DNA of 64,000 nt from Pseudomonadota bacterium (lineage in GTDB: Bacteria; Pseudomonadota; Alphaproteobacteria; Caulobacterales; Caulobacteraceae): NCBI GenBank assembly GCA_023451375.1, contig JAEXZS010000066.1, positions 1 through 64,000 of the forward strand, written 5' to 3'. The stretch's first letter is position 1. The number at the start of each line of letters is the position of its first letter. The notes under the pieces were generated by a model, which saw only the letters and a list, made by a program, of their open reading frames with translations, did not search any database and was not told the DNA's origin. Below are positions 33,632 through 41,525 of the stretch, piece after piece. The position numbers and the translations under genes are program-made.

Positions 33632-34516
33632 ATGACCGCCCCCTTGTTCAAGGGCGTGATCACCGCCCTGATCACACCACTTCGTGACGGAAACGTGGAC
33701 GAGGCCGCTTTCGTCAAGCTGCTTGAACGACAGATCGCCGCAGGGGTTCACGGCGTCGTGCCGATGGGCACCACGGGCGAGAGCGCGACGCTGCATCTGG
33801 ACGAACACAAGCGGGTGGTGGAGCTGGCGGTGTCGGTCGCGGCGGGACGAATCCGCGTCATCGCGGGGGCCGGATCCTCGGCCACGGACAAGGCGATCGA
33901 GATGGCCGCCCACGCCAAGGCCGTCGGCGCCGACGGCGCCCTGGTGGTCGCGCCCTATTACAACCGACCCTCGCAGGCCGGGATGCAGGCGCATTTCCGC
34001 GCCATCGCCGACACGGTCCAGCTGCCGATCGTGCTGTACAATGTGCCCGGACGGACCGGCTCGGACCTGGCCAACGAGACCGTCGCCGCCCTGGCCGAGC
34101 ATCCGAACATCGTCGGCATCAAGGACGCCACCGGCGACCTGGGGCGGATCAGCTGGATGCATGCCAACATCGCCGGCCCCTTCAGCTATCTGTCGGGTGA
34201 CGATTCCAGCTGGCTGGGCTATGCGGCGCATGGGGGGCACGGCGTGATCTCGGTCACGTCCAACGTGGCGCCGGAGGCCATGGCGGCGCTGCACGACGCG
34301 ATCACGGCCGGCGACCTGGCGACCGCGCGGTCCTGGCAGGACCGGCTGATCGGCCTGCACAAGGCGCTGTTTCTCGACAATTCGCCGTCGCCGACCAAGT
34401 TCGCCCTTTCGCGGCTGCAGTTGTGCGGCGAGGAGGTGCGCTTGCCGCTGTCCCCGACGGCCGAGGCCGTTCGGCCGGCGATCGAGCGCGCCATGGCAGA
34501 GGCGGGCGTGGGCTGA
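33632..34516 (+). CDS. dapA: 4-hydroxy-tetrahydrodipicolinate synthase
   Basis: A 294-residue aldolase-fold enzyme condensing pyruvate with aspartate semialdehyde in lysine/DAP synthesis. The start MTAPLFKGVITALITPL matches the family. GTTGESATL is near residue 48, the catalytic tyrosine is Tyr136 in VLYNVPGRT, and the Schiff-base lysine is Lys164 in GIKDATGDL. Normal length. It diverges from the transglycosylase gene, a functional fit since both serve peptidoglycan, and overlaps smpB by 1 bp (TGATG). Confidence 0.97.
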   Translation: MTAPLFKGVITALITPLRDGNVDEAAFVKLLERQIAAGVHGVVPMGTTGESATLHLDEHKRVVELAVSVAAGRIRVIAGAGSSATDKAIEMAAHAKAVGADGALVVAPYYNRPSQAGMQAHFRAIADTVQLPIVLYNVPGRTGSDLANETVAALAEHPNIVGIKDATGDLGRISWMHANIAGPFSYLSGDDSSWLGYAAHGGHGVISVTSNVAPEAMAALHDAITAGDLATARSWQDRLIGLHKALFLDNSPSPTKFALSRLQLCGEEVRLPLSPTAEAVRPAIERAMAEAGVG

Positions 34517-34986
34517 TGGCGGCGGAAAAGCCCAGGATGAAGGTGCTGGCCGAGAACCGTCGGGCGAAGTTCGACTACTTCCTGACGGACAATCTCGAGG
34601 CCGGCATCCAGCTGCTCGGCACCGAGATCAAGGCGCTGCGCGACGGTCGGGCCAACATCGCCGAAAGCTATGCGGCGGTGGAGGGGCGCGAAATCATGCT
34701 GATCAACGCCGACATCCCGCCCTACAAACAGGCCAACCGCTTCAACCACGAGCCGCGTCGGCATCGGAAGCTGCTGCTGCACCGGAAGCAGATCGACAAG
34801 CTGATCGGCGCCGTGCAGCGCGACGGCCAGACCATCATCCCCTTGCGCCTCTATCTGAACGAGGCGGGCAAGGCGAAGCTGGAGATCGCCCTGGCCAAGG
34901 GCAAGAAGCTGCACGACAAGCGTGAGGCCAGCGCCGAGCGCGACTGGCAGCGCGACAAAGCCCGGCTGATGCGCGACAAGGGCTGA
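34516..34986 (+). CDS. smpB: SsrA-binding protein SmpB
   Basis: A 156-residue tmRNA partner in trans-translation. Conserved features: NRRAKFDYFLTDNLEAGIQLLGTEIKALR split over residues 15-43, a central beta-barrel, RFNHEPRRHRKLLLH near 77, and the basic C-terminal tail RDWQRDKARLMRDKG that enters the ribosomal A site. It starts in the dapA stop codon, so dapA-smpB are translationally coupled. The tmRNA gene itself is not in this window. Confidence 0.97.
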   Translation: MAAEKPRMKVLAENRRAKFDYFLTDNLEAGIQLLGTEIKALRDGRANIAESYAAVEGREIMLINADIPPYKQANRFNHEPRRHRKLLLHRKQIDKLIGAVQRDGQTIIPLRLYLNEAGKAKLEIALAKGKKLHDKREASAERDWQRDKARLMRDKG

Positions 34987-35003
34987 ATTTCGGGGGTTGA
35001 GCT

Positions 35004-35642
35004 TCAGCCGTCGATCAGGGCGCGGGCGCGGTTGAACACCGCCTCGAACATCTCCGGGGTCAGTCGGCCGGTGTTCGTGTTCAGCCGCGAGCAGTGGTAG
35101 CTGTTCAGGATGATGTAGCCGCCGGCTTCCCCCTCGGCGCCGTGGCCGGCGGGCATGGCGGTGCCCGGGCGCCCGAACGCCTTCAGGATGTTGCGGCGTG
35201 AGACGTCGCCCAGGGTGATGATCACCTTCAGGTTCGGCAGCAGCTTCAGCCGGTCGATCAGGAAGGGCCGGCAGGTCGTCTCTTCGATCGGCAGGGGCTT
35301 GTTGCCGGGCGGGGCGCAACGCACGGCGTTGGTGATCATGCAGTCCGTCAGGCGCAGGTCGTCCTCGCCGCTCGGATGGTAGTGGCCGGTGGCGAAGCCG
35401 GTCTTCCTCAGCGTGTCGTACAGCAGCCAGCCCGCGTGATCGCCGGTGAAGGGCCGCCCCGTGCGGTTCGCGCCCATTCGCCCCGGCGCCAGGCCCGCGA
35501 CCAGCAGGCGGGCGTTCGTGTCGCCGAACGAGGCGGCGGGGCCGTTCCACCATTCCGGATGCTGGCGGGCGTTCTCCCGGCGGTAGGCGACCAGGCGCGG
35601 GCAGCGCGGACAATCGCGGGGGGGCTCGGGGGTCAGGCTCAT
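35004..35642 (-). CDS. Uracil-DNA glycosylase, family 5 (UdgB)-like, iron-sulfur
   Basis: A predicted 212-residue base-excision repair enzyme. The start at 35642 overlaps the upstream NYN gene as ATGA, although the frame is open beyond it. Motif A is AGLAPGRMGANRTGRPFTGD near residue 48, where alanine replaces the catalytic Asp/Glu of other UDG families, as in UdgB. Motif B is in NSYHCSRLNTNTGRL near the C-terminus. Cluster cysteines are Cys11 and Cys14 in CPRCPRL plus those in AVRCAPPGNKP and TTCRPF. Motif B has HCS where HPS is usual. Confidence 0.85.
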   Translation of the reverse strand: MSLTPEPPRDCPRCPRLVAYRRENARQHPEWWNGPAASFGDTNARLLVAGLAPGRMGANRTGRPFTGDHAGWLLYDTLRKTGFATGHYHPSGEDDLRLTDCMITNAVRCAPPGNKPLPIEETTCRPFLIDRLKLLPNLKVIITLGDVSRRNILKAFGRPGTAMPAGHGAEGEAGGYIILNSYHCSRLNTNTGRLTPEMFEAVFNRARALIDG

Positions 35643-36175
35643 TGGGCGGCCTTGGGTCGGCCGAAGTCGGCCATCAAGTCGTTCAGGTCCAGGAAGGCGT
35701 CCGCCTTGCGGCGCAGGTCGTCGGCGATGTGCGGCGGCTGGGTCCGGGTGGTCGAGATGACGGTCACGCGCACGCCCTGGGCCTGCACCGCCTGCACCAG
35801 CCGGCGGAAGTCGCCGTCGCCCGAGAACAGAACCACGTGGTCGAGGCGCGGGGCCAGCTCCAGCATGTCCACCGCGATCTCGATGTCCATATTGCCCTTG
35901 ATCCGGCTCTGGCCCTGGGCGTCGGTGAAGCGCTTGACCGGCTTGGTCACCACGGTGAAGCCGTTGTAGTCCAGCCAGTCGACCAGAGGCTTCACCGGCG
36001 AGAATTCTTCGCCCTCGACCACAGCCGTGTAATAATAGGCGCGCGTCAGGATGGATTTCTCGCGGAACCAGTCCAGCATCCGCCGGAAGTCCAGATCGTG
36101 CTGCAGAGCCCGTGCGGCCGAGTAGAGGTTCGAACCGTCGATGAAGACCGCCAGGCGGTCGGTGGAATGAAACAT
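35639..36175 (-). CDS. NYN-domain (LabA/DUF88) putative ribonuclease
   Basis: A 178-residue single-domain protein of the PIN-like NYN family. Acidic active-site residues appear in AVFIDGSNLY (Asp13), NMDIEIAVDML and LFSGDGDFRRLVQAV, consistent with a metal-dependent nuclease. Family members process or degrade RNA, and in alphaproteobacteria a LabA-like NYN protein is widely conserved. It is translationally coupled (ATGA) to the uracil-DNA glycosylase gene. Its ATG shares the CATG at 36173-36176 with the divergent folK start, so the promoter must lie inside folK or the start is elsewhere. Confidence 0.88.
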   Translation of the reverse strand: MFHSTDRLAVFIDGSNLYSAARALQHDLDFRRMLDWFREKSILTRAYYYTAVVEGEEFSPVKPLVDWLDYNGFTVVTKPVKRFTDAQGQSRIKGNMDIEIAVDMLELAPRLDHVVLFSGDGDFRRLVQAVQAQGVRVTVISTTRTQPPHIADDLRRKADAFLDLNDLMADFGRPKAAQ

Positions 36176-36743
36176 GGTCGAGGCCGTCGAAAGCGATGAA
36201 GAAACGGGCGTCCGGCCGGACGTCAGAATCGACGACGACCTTGATCTGGACGGCGCAGTCATCGTGGCCCTGGGCTGCAATGACAAGGGGGCGTGGTCGT
36301 CCTGCCGCGAGGGGCTGGAGGCGGCCCTGGCGCGTTTCCGCTGCGAGGGCGTCGATATCCTGGCGCGCTCCAGCTGGTGGGCGTCCCAGGCCTGGCCCGA
36401 TCCGACGGATCCCCCGTTCCTCAACGGCGCCGTGCTGGTGCGAACCGAGCACGATCCGCATGCCCTGATGGCGGCGCTGGGCCGGATCGAGGACGCCTTC
36501 GGTCGGCAGCGGTCGATGCGCAACGCGCCGCGCACCCTGGACCTGGACCTGATCGCCTATGGCCGGCTGAGCGGCGACCTGGACGGGCTGATCCTGCCGC
36601 ATCCGCGCGCGGCCGAGCGGCGCTTCGTCATGGGGCCGATCGCCGAGATCGCGCCGCAGTGGCGGCACCCGACGGCGCGGGGCTCCGCCGCCGAACTGCG
36701 GGACGCCGCGACGGTCTGCCGCGACGCCCATCCGCTCGCCTGA
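36174..36743 (+). CDS. folK: 6-hydroxymethyl-7,8-dihydropterin pyrophosphokinase
   Basis: A 189-residue HPPK enzyme of folate synthesis. The family core begins at AVIVALGCND (about residues 28-37), and the signature RNAPRTLDLDLIAYG near residue 118 holds the Mg and pterin contacts. RFVMGPIAEIAPQW follows. The N-terminal 27 residues before the first beta-strand are extra and acidic. A GTG at 36264 would trim strand beta-1, so the ATG at 36174 is preferred, although it overlaps the opposite NYN start by two bases. No other folate genes are adjacent. Confidence 0.9.
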   Translation: MVEAVESDEETGVRPDVRIDDDLDLDGAVIVALGCNDKGAWSSCREGLEAALARFRCEGVDILARSSWWASQAWPDPTDPPFLNGAVLVRTEHDPHALMAALGRIEDAFGRQRSMRNAPRTLDLDLIAYGRLSGDLDGLILPHPRAAERRFVMGPIAEIAPQWRHPTARGSAAELRDAATVCRDAHPLA

Positions 36744-36801
36744 CCTTGCGCGAAGGCGCCGAACGTGAGTTCCTGCGGCGAATGACACCGGGAGACACGC
36801 C

Positions 36802-37239
36802 ATGCTGAGCCTCTTGCTTTCGGCCCTGATCGCGACCGCCGCGGTCCAGGAAAGCCACCCCGCTCCCGCTTCGCCGCCGGCCGGCGTCGGCATCGTGGTC
36901 CGTGAGGCGGACGTCCGCGTGCGGCAGGTTCCGCCGCACAACGGCACGGGGATGAGCACCGCGTATCGCATCTCCGACGTCGCCCCGAACCGGTCGATGG
37001 AGTTCCGGAAGCGTGTCATGCATCCCGGCGCCTCGATCGGCCTGCACGTCATCGCCCATGACGAAGTCTATCATGTCGTCAGCGGGGAGGGGGACGTCAC
37101 CTCCGACGGCGTCACCACGCGGATGAAGGCCGGCGACACGGCCTACCTCTATGACGGCAACAACGTCGGCATCACCCAGGTCGGCGAAGAGGACCTGGTG
37201 CTGATCATCGCCTATCCGCTGGCGCGGCGGCGGGACTGA
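36802..37239 (+). CDS. Exported cupin-domain protein
   Basis: A 145-residue small protein. A GGGAGA site precedes the ATG, and MLSLLLSALIATAAVQ looks like a signal peptide. The cupin barrel has both motifs: HPGASIGLHVIAHDEVYHVVSGEGDV (split over about residues 73-98) and DTAYLYDGNNVGITQVGEEDL. Metal-ligand candidates are His in GLHVIAHDEVYHV. Function unknown; secreted single-domain cupins vary from isomerases to sugar binders. It stands alone between folK and rpoZ. Confidence 0.85.
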   Translation: MLSLLLSALIATAAVQESHPAPASPPAGVGIVVREADVRVRQVPPHNGTGMSTAYRISDVAPNRSMEFRKRVMHPGASIGLHVIAHDEVYHVVSGEGDVTSDGVTTRMKAGDTAYLYDGNNVGITQVGEEDLVLIIAYPLARRRD

Positions 37240-37323
37240 CGCCCTGATTCCGCCGCCTTGACGTTGCAAAAGCGGGGTTCCGTCTGTATTTGACGCGGTT
37301 CTCCCCCGCGTCCGAGGAAATTC

Positions 37324-37683
37324 ATGGCCCGCGTCACCGTCGAAGACTGCATCGAGAAGGTTCCGAACCGCTTTGGCCTGGTGCTGCTGGCCGGTCACCG
37401 CGCCCGCAACATCGCCAACGGCGCGCCCCTGACGATCGACCGCGACAACGACAAGAACCCGGTCGTGGCCCTGCGCGAAGTGGCGGAGGACACCGTCAAG
37501 CCGGACGAGCTGCGCGAGAACATCATCACCACCCTGCAGCGGGTCGACGAGCGCACCGAGGCTGAAGACGAGGCGGAGACCGTCGCCCTGCTGGCCGAGC
37601 CCCAGCACATGAACATGGCCGAGGCCGAGCTGATCCGCGCGCTGCAAAGCGACCGCGACGGCGGTCAGGAGGAGCGGTACTGA
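37324..37683 (+). CDS. rpoZ: DNA-directed RNA polymerase omega subunit
   Basis: A 119-residue omega subunit. The conserved N-terminus ARVTVEDCIEKVPNRFGLVLLAGHRARNI, shown in part (VEDCIEKVPNRF), is followed by NPVVALREVAEDTV, the family signature. The C-terminal 40 residues are an acidic extension that is longer than in E. coli and common in alphaproteobacteria. GAGGAAATTC gives a good ribosome site. It assists RNA polymerase assembly and helps form a ppGpp site, which fits its place upstream of spoT. Confidence 0.96.
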   Translation: MARVTVEDCIEKVPNRFGLVLLAGHRARNIANGAPLTIDRDNDKNPVVALREVAEDTVKPDELRENIITTLQRVDERTEAEDEAETVALLAEPQHMNMAEAELIRALQSDRDGGQEERY

Positions 37684-37820
37684 CGCCCGAGGGAGCCCCA
37701 GGCGTCACTATCCTGCCGGCGAGGCCCGAGACCGCCCCGCCGGCGCCCCAAGCTGCAAACCAAGACCGCCCCAAAACGCCGGTCCTGAATGAGTCGACGG
37801 CGCCCAAGCGCGCGCCCATC

Positions 37821-39974
37821 ATGCGGCAGTTCGAGCTGATCGAGGCTGTCAAGGCTTACGATCCCACGGCTGACGAGGCGTTGCTGAATCGCGCCTATGT
37901 GTATGCGATGAAAATGCACGGCTCGCAGCTGCGAGCCTCGGGCGACCCGTATTTCGCCCATCCCATCCAGGTCGCGGGCATATTGACCGACTATCGGCTG
38001 GATACGGCGACCATTGTCACCGCCCTGCTGCACGACGTCGTCGAGGACACCTCGGCCACGCGCAACGATATCGCCCAGATGTTCGGCGAGGAGGTGGCCG
38101 GCCTGGTCGAGGGCGTGACCAAGCTCAGCCGGCTGGAGCTGCAGGCCGAGCACACGCGCCAGGCCGAGAACCTGCGCAAGTTCATCCTGGCCATCAGTCG
38201 GGACGTGCGGGTGCTGCTGGTCAAGCTGGCCGACCGCCTGCACAACATGCGGACGCTCCAGTACGTCAAGCCGGAGAAGCGCGAGCGCATCAGCCGAGAG
38301 ACGCTGGAGGTCTATGCGCCGCTGGGTCGGTCGATCGGCATACACTCCATCGCCTCCGAGCTGGAGGAGCTGGCCTTCACCTACCTGAACCCGACCGCCA
38401 AGACGGCCATCGAGCGGCGGCTGGAGGCGCTGAAGCTGGAACACGGTCGCGCCATCGAGGGCGTGTCGGACGAGATCGAGCGCGTTCTGGCCGAGACCGG
38501 CATGCCCGCGCGCGTCTTCGGTCGGCAGAAGACGCCCTATTCGATCTGGCGCAAGCTGCAGCGTAAATCGGTGGGCTTTTCCTCGCTGTCGGACATCTAC
38601 GGCTTCCGCGTGATCGTGGAGGCCGAGGACGACTGCTACCGCGCCTTGGGCGTGATCCACCGCGCCTGGCCGATGGTGCCCGAACGGTTCAAGGACTTCA
38701 TCTCGACGCCGAAGTCGAACAACTACCGCTCGCTGCACACGACGGTGGTAGGCCCGCGCGGCCTGCGCATCGAGATGCAGATCCGCACCGAGGAGATGGA
38801 CCGGGTCGCCGAGGACGGCGTGGCGGCGCACTGGCGCTACAAGAACCATTCCTACGGCTTCGACCATGAGGCGATGGAAAAGGGCGGGGGTCGCGACCCG
38901 CTGCAGAACCTGCGCCACCTCGTGCAGGTGATCGAGCACGGCGAGGGCGGCGAGGACTGGGTCGAGCACGCCAAGCTGGAAATGTACCTGGATCAGGTGT
39001 TCGTCTTCACGCCAAAGGGGCGGCTGGTGACCCTGCCGCGCGGGGGCATGCCGCTGGATTTCGCCTACGCGGTGCACACCGAGGTGGGCGACACGGCCGT
39101 GGGCGTGAAGATCAACGGCGAGCTGAAGCCGATGCGAACGCCGCTGCAGAACGGCGACGTGGTCGAGGTGATCACTGGGACCAAGCGCGAGGTGCCGGCC
39201 GACTGGCGCAGCCTGACGGTCACCGGGCGCGCGCGCTCCGCCATCCGGCGCCATATCCGCAGCTCCGAGCGCGAGGAGTTCATCAAGCTGGGCCGGACGG
39301 CGCTGGAGCACACCCTGACGCGGGTGGAAAAGGCGCTGGCGGATGTGTCGCTGAAGCCGGTGCTCGAGACCTTCGCCGTCGCGACCGACGACGATCTGTT
39401 CGAGGCGCTGGGGCGCGGCCGGATGTCGCCGACAGTGGTGGCCGAGACCCTGTTCCCGTCGCTGAAGGGGCGGCTGAAGGCCGGGCCGGAGAAGCAGCGG
39501 ATCCAAGACGAGAAGGCGCGACTGTTCGTCCGCGGCGGCGGGCTGACGCCGGGCGTCAGCGTTCATTTCGGCCAGTGCTGCACCCCGGTTCCGGGCGATC
39601 GCATCGTCGGCATCCTGGAGCCGGAGGTCGGCCTGACCGTTCACACCATCGATTGTCAGGCCCTGGCCGATTACGCCGACGACGATTCCGTCTGGCACGA
39701 CCTGCAGTGGACGCCCGAGGCCGAGCAGCGCGCCGTCGCCGCCGCCCGCATCCGCGCCACCATCCGCAATGCGCCGGGGGTGCTGGGCCAGGTGACGACC
39801 CTGATCGGGGAGGCGGGCGGCAACATCATCAATCTGTCCATGGCGCACCGGCAGCAGGACTTCTTCGACGTGGACGTGGACGTGGAGGTCGAGGACGCCA
39901 AGCACGCGACCATGATCATGGCGGCCCTGCGCGCGAATCCTTCGGTCGACAACGTGGAGCGCGCGCGCGGGTGA
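37821..39974 (+). CDS. spoT: Bifunctional (p)ppGpp synthetase/hydrolase (RelA/SpoT)
   Basis: A 717-residue long-form Rsh. Hydrolase HD domain: HPIQVAGIL near residue 47 and ALLHDVVEDT near 66-75. Synthetase domain: YSIWRKLQRKSVGFSSLSDI near 240, then YGFRVIVEAEDD and STPKSNNYRSLHTT. TGS domain starts near 392 (VFVFTPKGRLVTLPRG), a conserved zinc-finger-like region with HFGQCCTPVPGD is near 575, and an ACT domain begins near 641. Both catalytic domains look intact. The start at 37821 has no clear ribosome site and the frame is open upstream without another start codon. Confidence 0.97.
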   Translation: MRQFELIEAVKAYDPTADEALLNRAYVYAMKMHGSQLRASGDPYFAHPIQVAGILTDYRLDTATIVTALLHDVVEDTSATRNDIAQMFGEEVAGLVEGVTKLSRLELQAEHTRQAENLRKFILAISRDVRVLLVKLADRLHNMRTLQYVKPEKRERISRETLEVYAPLGRSIGIHSIASELEELAFTYLNPTAKTAIERRLEALKLEHGRAIEGVSDEIERVLAETGMPARVFGRQKTPYSIWRKLQRKSVGFSSLSDIYGFRVIVEAEDDCYRALGVIHRAWPMVPERFKDFISTPKSNNYRSLHTTVVGPRGLRIEMQIRTEEMDRVAEDGVAAHWRYKNHSYGFDHEAMEKGGGRDPLQNLRHLVQVIEHGEGGEDWVEHAKLEMYLDQVFVFTPKGRLVTLPRGGMPLDFAYAVHTEVGDTAVGVKINGELKPMRTPLQNGDVVEVITGTKREVPADWRSLTVTGRARSAIRRHIRSSEREEFIKLGRTALEHTLTRVEKALADVSLKPVLETFAVATDDDLFEALGRGRMSPTVVAETLFPSLKGRLKAGPEKQRIQDEKARLFVRGGGLTPGVSVHFGQCCTPVPGDRIVGILEPEVGLTVHTIDCQALADYADDDSVWHDLQWTPEAEQRAVAAARIRATIRNAPGVLGQVTTLIGEAGGNIINLSMAHRQQDFFDVDVDVEVEDAKHATMIMAALRANPSVDNVERARG

Positions 39975-40732
39975 GGGACGAAGCGCCCAAGGCGAACGCG
40001 GCCCAGCTGGCCTCGCCGTCCTATCGGCTGGCCGCGATGGATCGCGACTTCCTGCTGGGCGACTCCATGCGCGGCGTCCGATTCCTGATGGAGTACGCCA
40101 AGGCGGAGGAGGCGCTGAGGGCCTGGGGCGTGCGCTCGACCATCGTGGTCTTCGGCAGCGCGCGCATCGGCGAGGGTCAGCGCTGGTACGACGAGGCGCG
40201 GGCCTTCGGGCGGCTGGCGTCGGAGCGCGGCGGGGCGCTGCGGGGATCGGTCGGCGAGCCGCGCGACAACGTCATCGCCACCGGCGGCGGTCCCGGGGTC
40301 ATGGAGGCCGCCAATCGCGGCGCCACGGATATCGGCGCGCCGTCAGTCGGCTTCAACATCACCCTGCCGCACGAGCAGGAGCCCAACGCCTTCTCGACGC
40401 CGGAGCTGACCTTCCGTTTCCACTATTTCGCCATGCGGAAAATGCACCTGGCCATGCGAGCCAATGCGCTGGTGGTGTTTCCCGGCGGTTTCGGCACCTT
40501 CGACGAACTGTTCGAGATCCTGACCCTGCGCCAGACGGGCAAGGCGCCGCCGATTCCCATCGTCCTGTTCGACAAGGCCTACTGGAACTCCGTCATCGGC
40601 TTCGACGCCCTGGTCGAGCACGGCATGATCGCACCAGCCGACCTGGACCTGATGGGCTTCGCCGACGAGGCGGAAGGCGTCTGGACCGAACTGCTGGCAC
40701 GAGGCCTTCGTCCGCACGAAAACATCGAATGA
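39971..40732 (+). CDS. LOG-family (TIGR00730-like) putative nucleotide phosphoribohydrolase
   Basis: A 253-residue Rossmann-like protein from GTG at 39971, overlapping the spoT stop by 4 bp. Motifs: VVFGSARIGEG near residue 57, ATGGGPGVMEAANRGA near 103, and the LOG signature PGGFGTFDELFEIL near 172. LOG enzymes cleave ribose-5-phosphate from nucleoside monophosphates (cytokinin activation in plants and, in bacteria, PpnN-type reactions). PpnN responds to (p)ppGpp, so direct coupling to spoT is suggestive, but this protein is shorter than PpnN. Confidence 0.9.
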   Translation: MRDEAPKANAAQLASPSYRLAAMDRDFLLGDSMRGVRFLMEYAKAEEALRAWGVRSTIVVFGSARIGEGQRWYDEARAFGRLASERGGALRGSVGEPRDNVIATGGGPGVMEAANRGATDIGAPSVGFNITLPHEQEPNAFSTPELTFRFHYFAMRKMHLAMRANALVVFPGGFGTFDELFEILTLRQTGKAPPIPIVLFDKAYWNSVIGFDALVEHGMIAPADLDLMGFADEAEGVWTELLARGLRPHENIE

Positions 40733-40782
40733 AGCGTCGCCGGAGGGTTCATCCCCGCGCGATCCGGGTCTAGAGACGACGG

Positions 40783-41367
40783 ATGAACACCGAAGACGTC
40801 CTCAATGAATTTCGCGACGCCGGCGCCCTGCGCGAAGGCCACTTCGTCCTGTCGTCGGGTCTGCACAGCCCGACCTTCCTGCAGAAGAACCTGGTCTTCA
40901 TGGACGGGGCCCGGTGCGAGCGGCTGTGCAAGGCCCTGGCCGAGAAGATCACGGCCGGGGTGGGCGTGGTCGACGTCGCCATATCGCCGGCCGTAGGCGG
41001 CATCATCCCCGGCTATGAAACGGCCAAGCACCTGAAGGTTCGTTCGATGTACGTCGAACGCGACGGCGGCCAGTTCAGGCTGCGTCGCGGCTTTTCGGTC
41101 GAGCTTGGCGAGAAGGTCGTGATGGTCGAGGACATAGTCACCACCGGCCTGAGCTCGCGCGAGTGCATCGCGGCCATCCAGGCGGCCGGGGGCGAGGTCG
41201 TCGCGGCGGCGTGCATCGTCGATCGCTCGGGCGGCAAGGCGGACGTGGGCGTGCCGCTGGTCGCCCTGGCTTCGCTGGATGTGCCGGCCTATCCCGCCGA
41301 CGCCTTGCCCCCGGAATTGGCGGCTTTGCCGGTCGAGGATCCGGGCAGCCGGCGGCTGTCGAAATGA
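40783..41367 (+). CDS. pyrE: Orotate phosphoribosyltransferase
   Basis: A 194-residue enzyme of de novo pyrimidine synthesis that makes orotidine 5'-phosphate from orotate and PRPP. FVLSSGLHSPTFLQKN occurs near residue 22, the flexible-loop lysine region RSMYVERDGGQFRLRRG near 87, and the PRPP-binding motif VVMVEDIVTTGLSS near 112-125. Length is normal. It is the first of the pyrE-pdxJ-acpS-lepB-rnc-era series and is separated from pdxJ by the inverted-repeat element at 41376-41517. Confidence 0.97.
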   Translation: MNTEDVLNEFRDAGALREGHFVLSSGLHSPTFLQKNLVFMDGARCERLCKALAEKITAGVGVVDVAISPAVGGIIPGYETAKHLKVRSMYVERDGGQFRLRRGFSVELGEKVVMVEDIVTTGLSSRECIAAIQAAGGEVVAAACIVDRSGGKADVGVPLVALASLDVPAYPADALPPELAALPVEDPGSRRLSK

Positions 41368-41375
41368 TAATTGCT

Positions 41376-41517
41376 TCCGCTCATCCCGGCGAAAGCCGGG
41401 AACCAGTTCTTTCGTGAGGCACGGGATGTCGAACGTGCGCTGGATCGGGCGTCGAGGTTGATCGGCATCGCTGATCGCCCAAATCACTGGGTCCCGGCTT
41501 TCGCCGGGATGAGCGGA
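41376..41517. repeat. REPIN-like element: two inverted REP hairpins between pyrE and pdxJ
   Basis: A 31-bp inverted repeat with one mismatch: left arm 41376-41406 (TCCGCTCATCCCGGCGAAAG plus CCGGGAACCAG) and right arm 41487-41517, separated by 80 bp. Each arm contains its own small hairpin, CCCGGC-GAAA-GCCGGG. The same TCATCCCGGCGAAAGCCGGG type of repeat is widespread in alphaproteobacterial genomes. The pairing of two REPs in opposite orientation is the REPIN layout. I see no target-site duplication. The right arm ends within the pdxJ ribosome site GGAGGA (41515-41520). Confidence 0.9.
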
Positions 41518-41525
41518 GGACTAGC

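Noticed and set aside
41407..41486. A small gene between the two REP arms
   Set aside because: The 80-bp interior has no start with a ribosome site and no coding pattern; it is the spacer of the inverted repeat.
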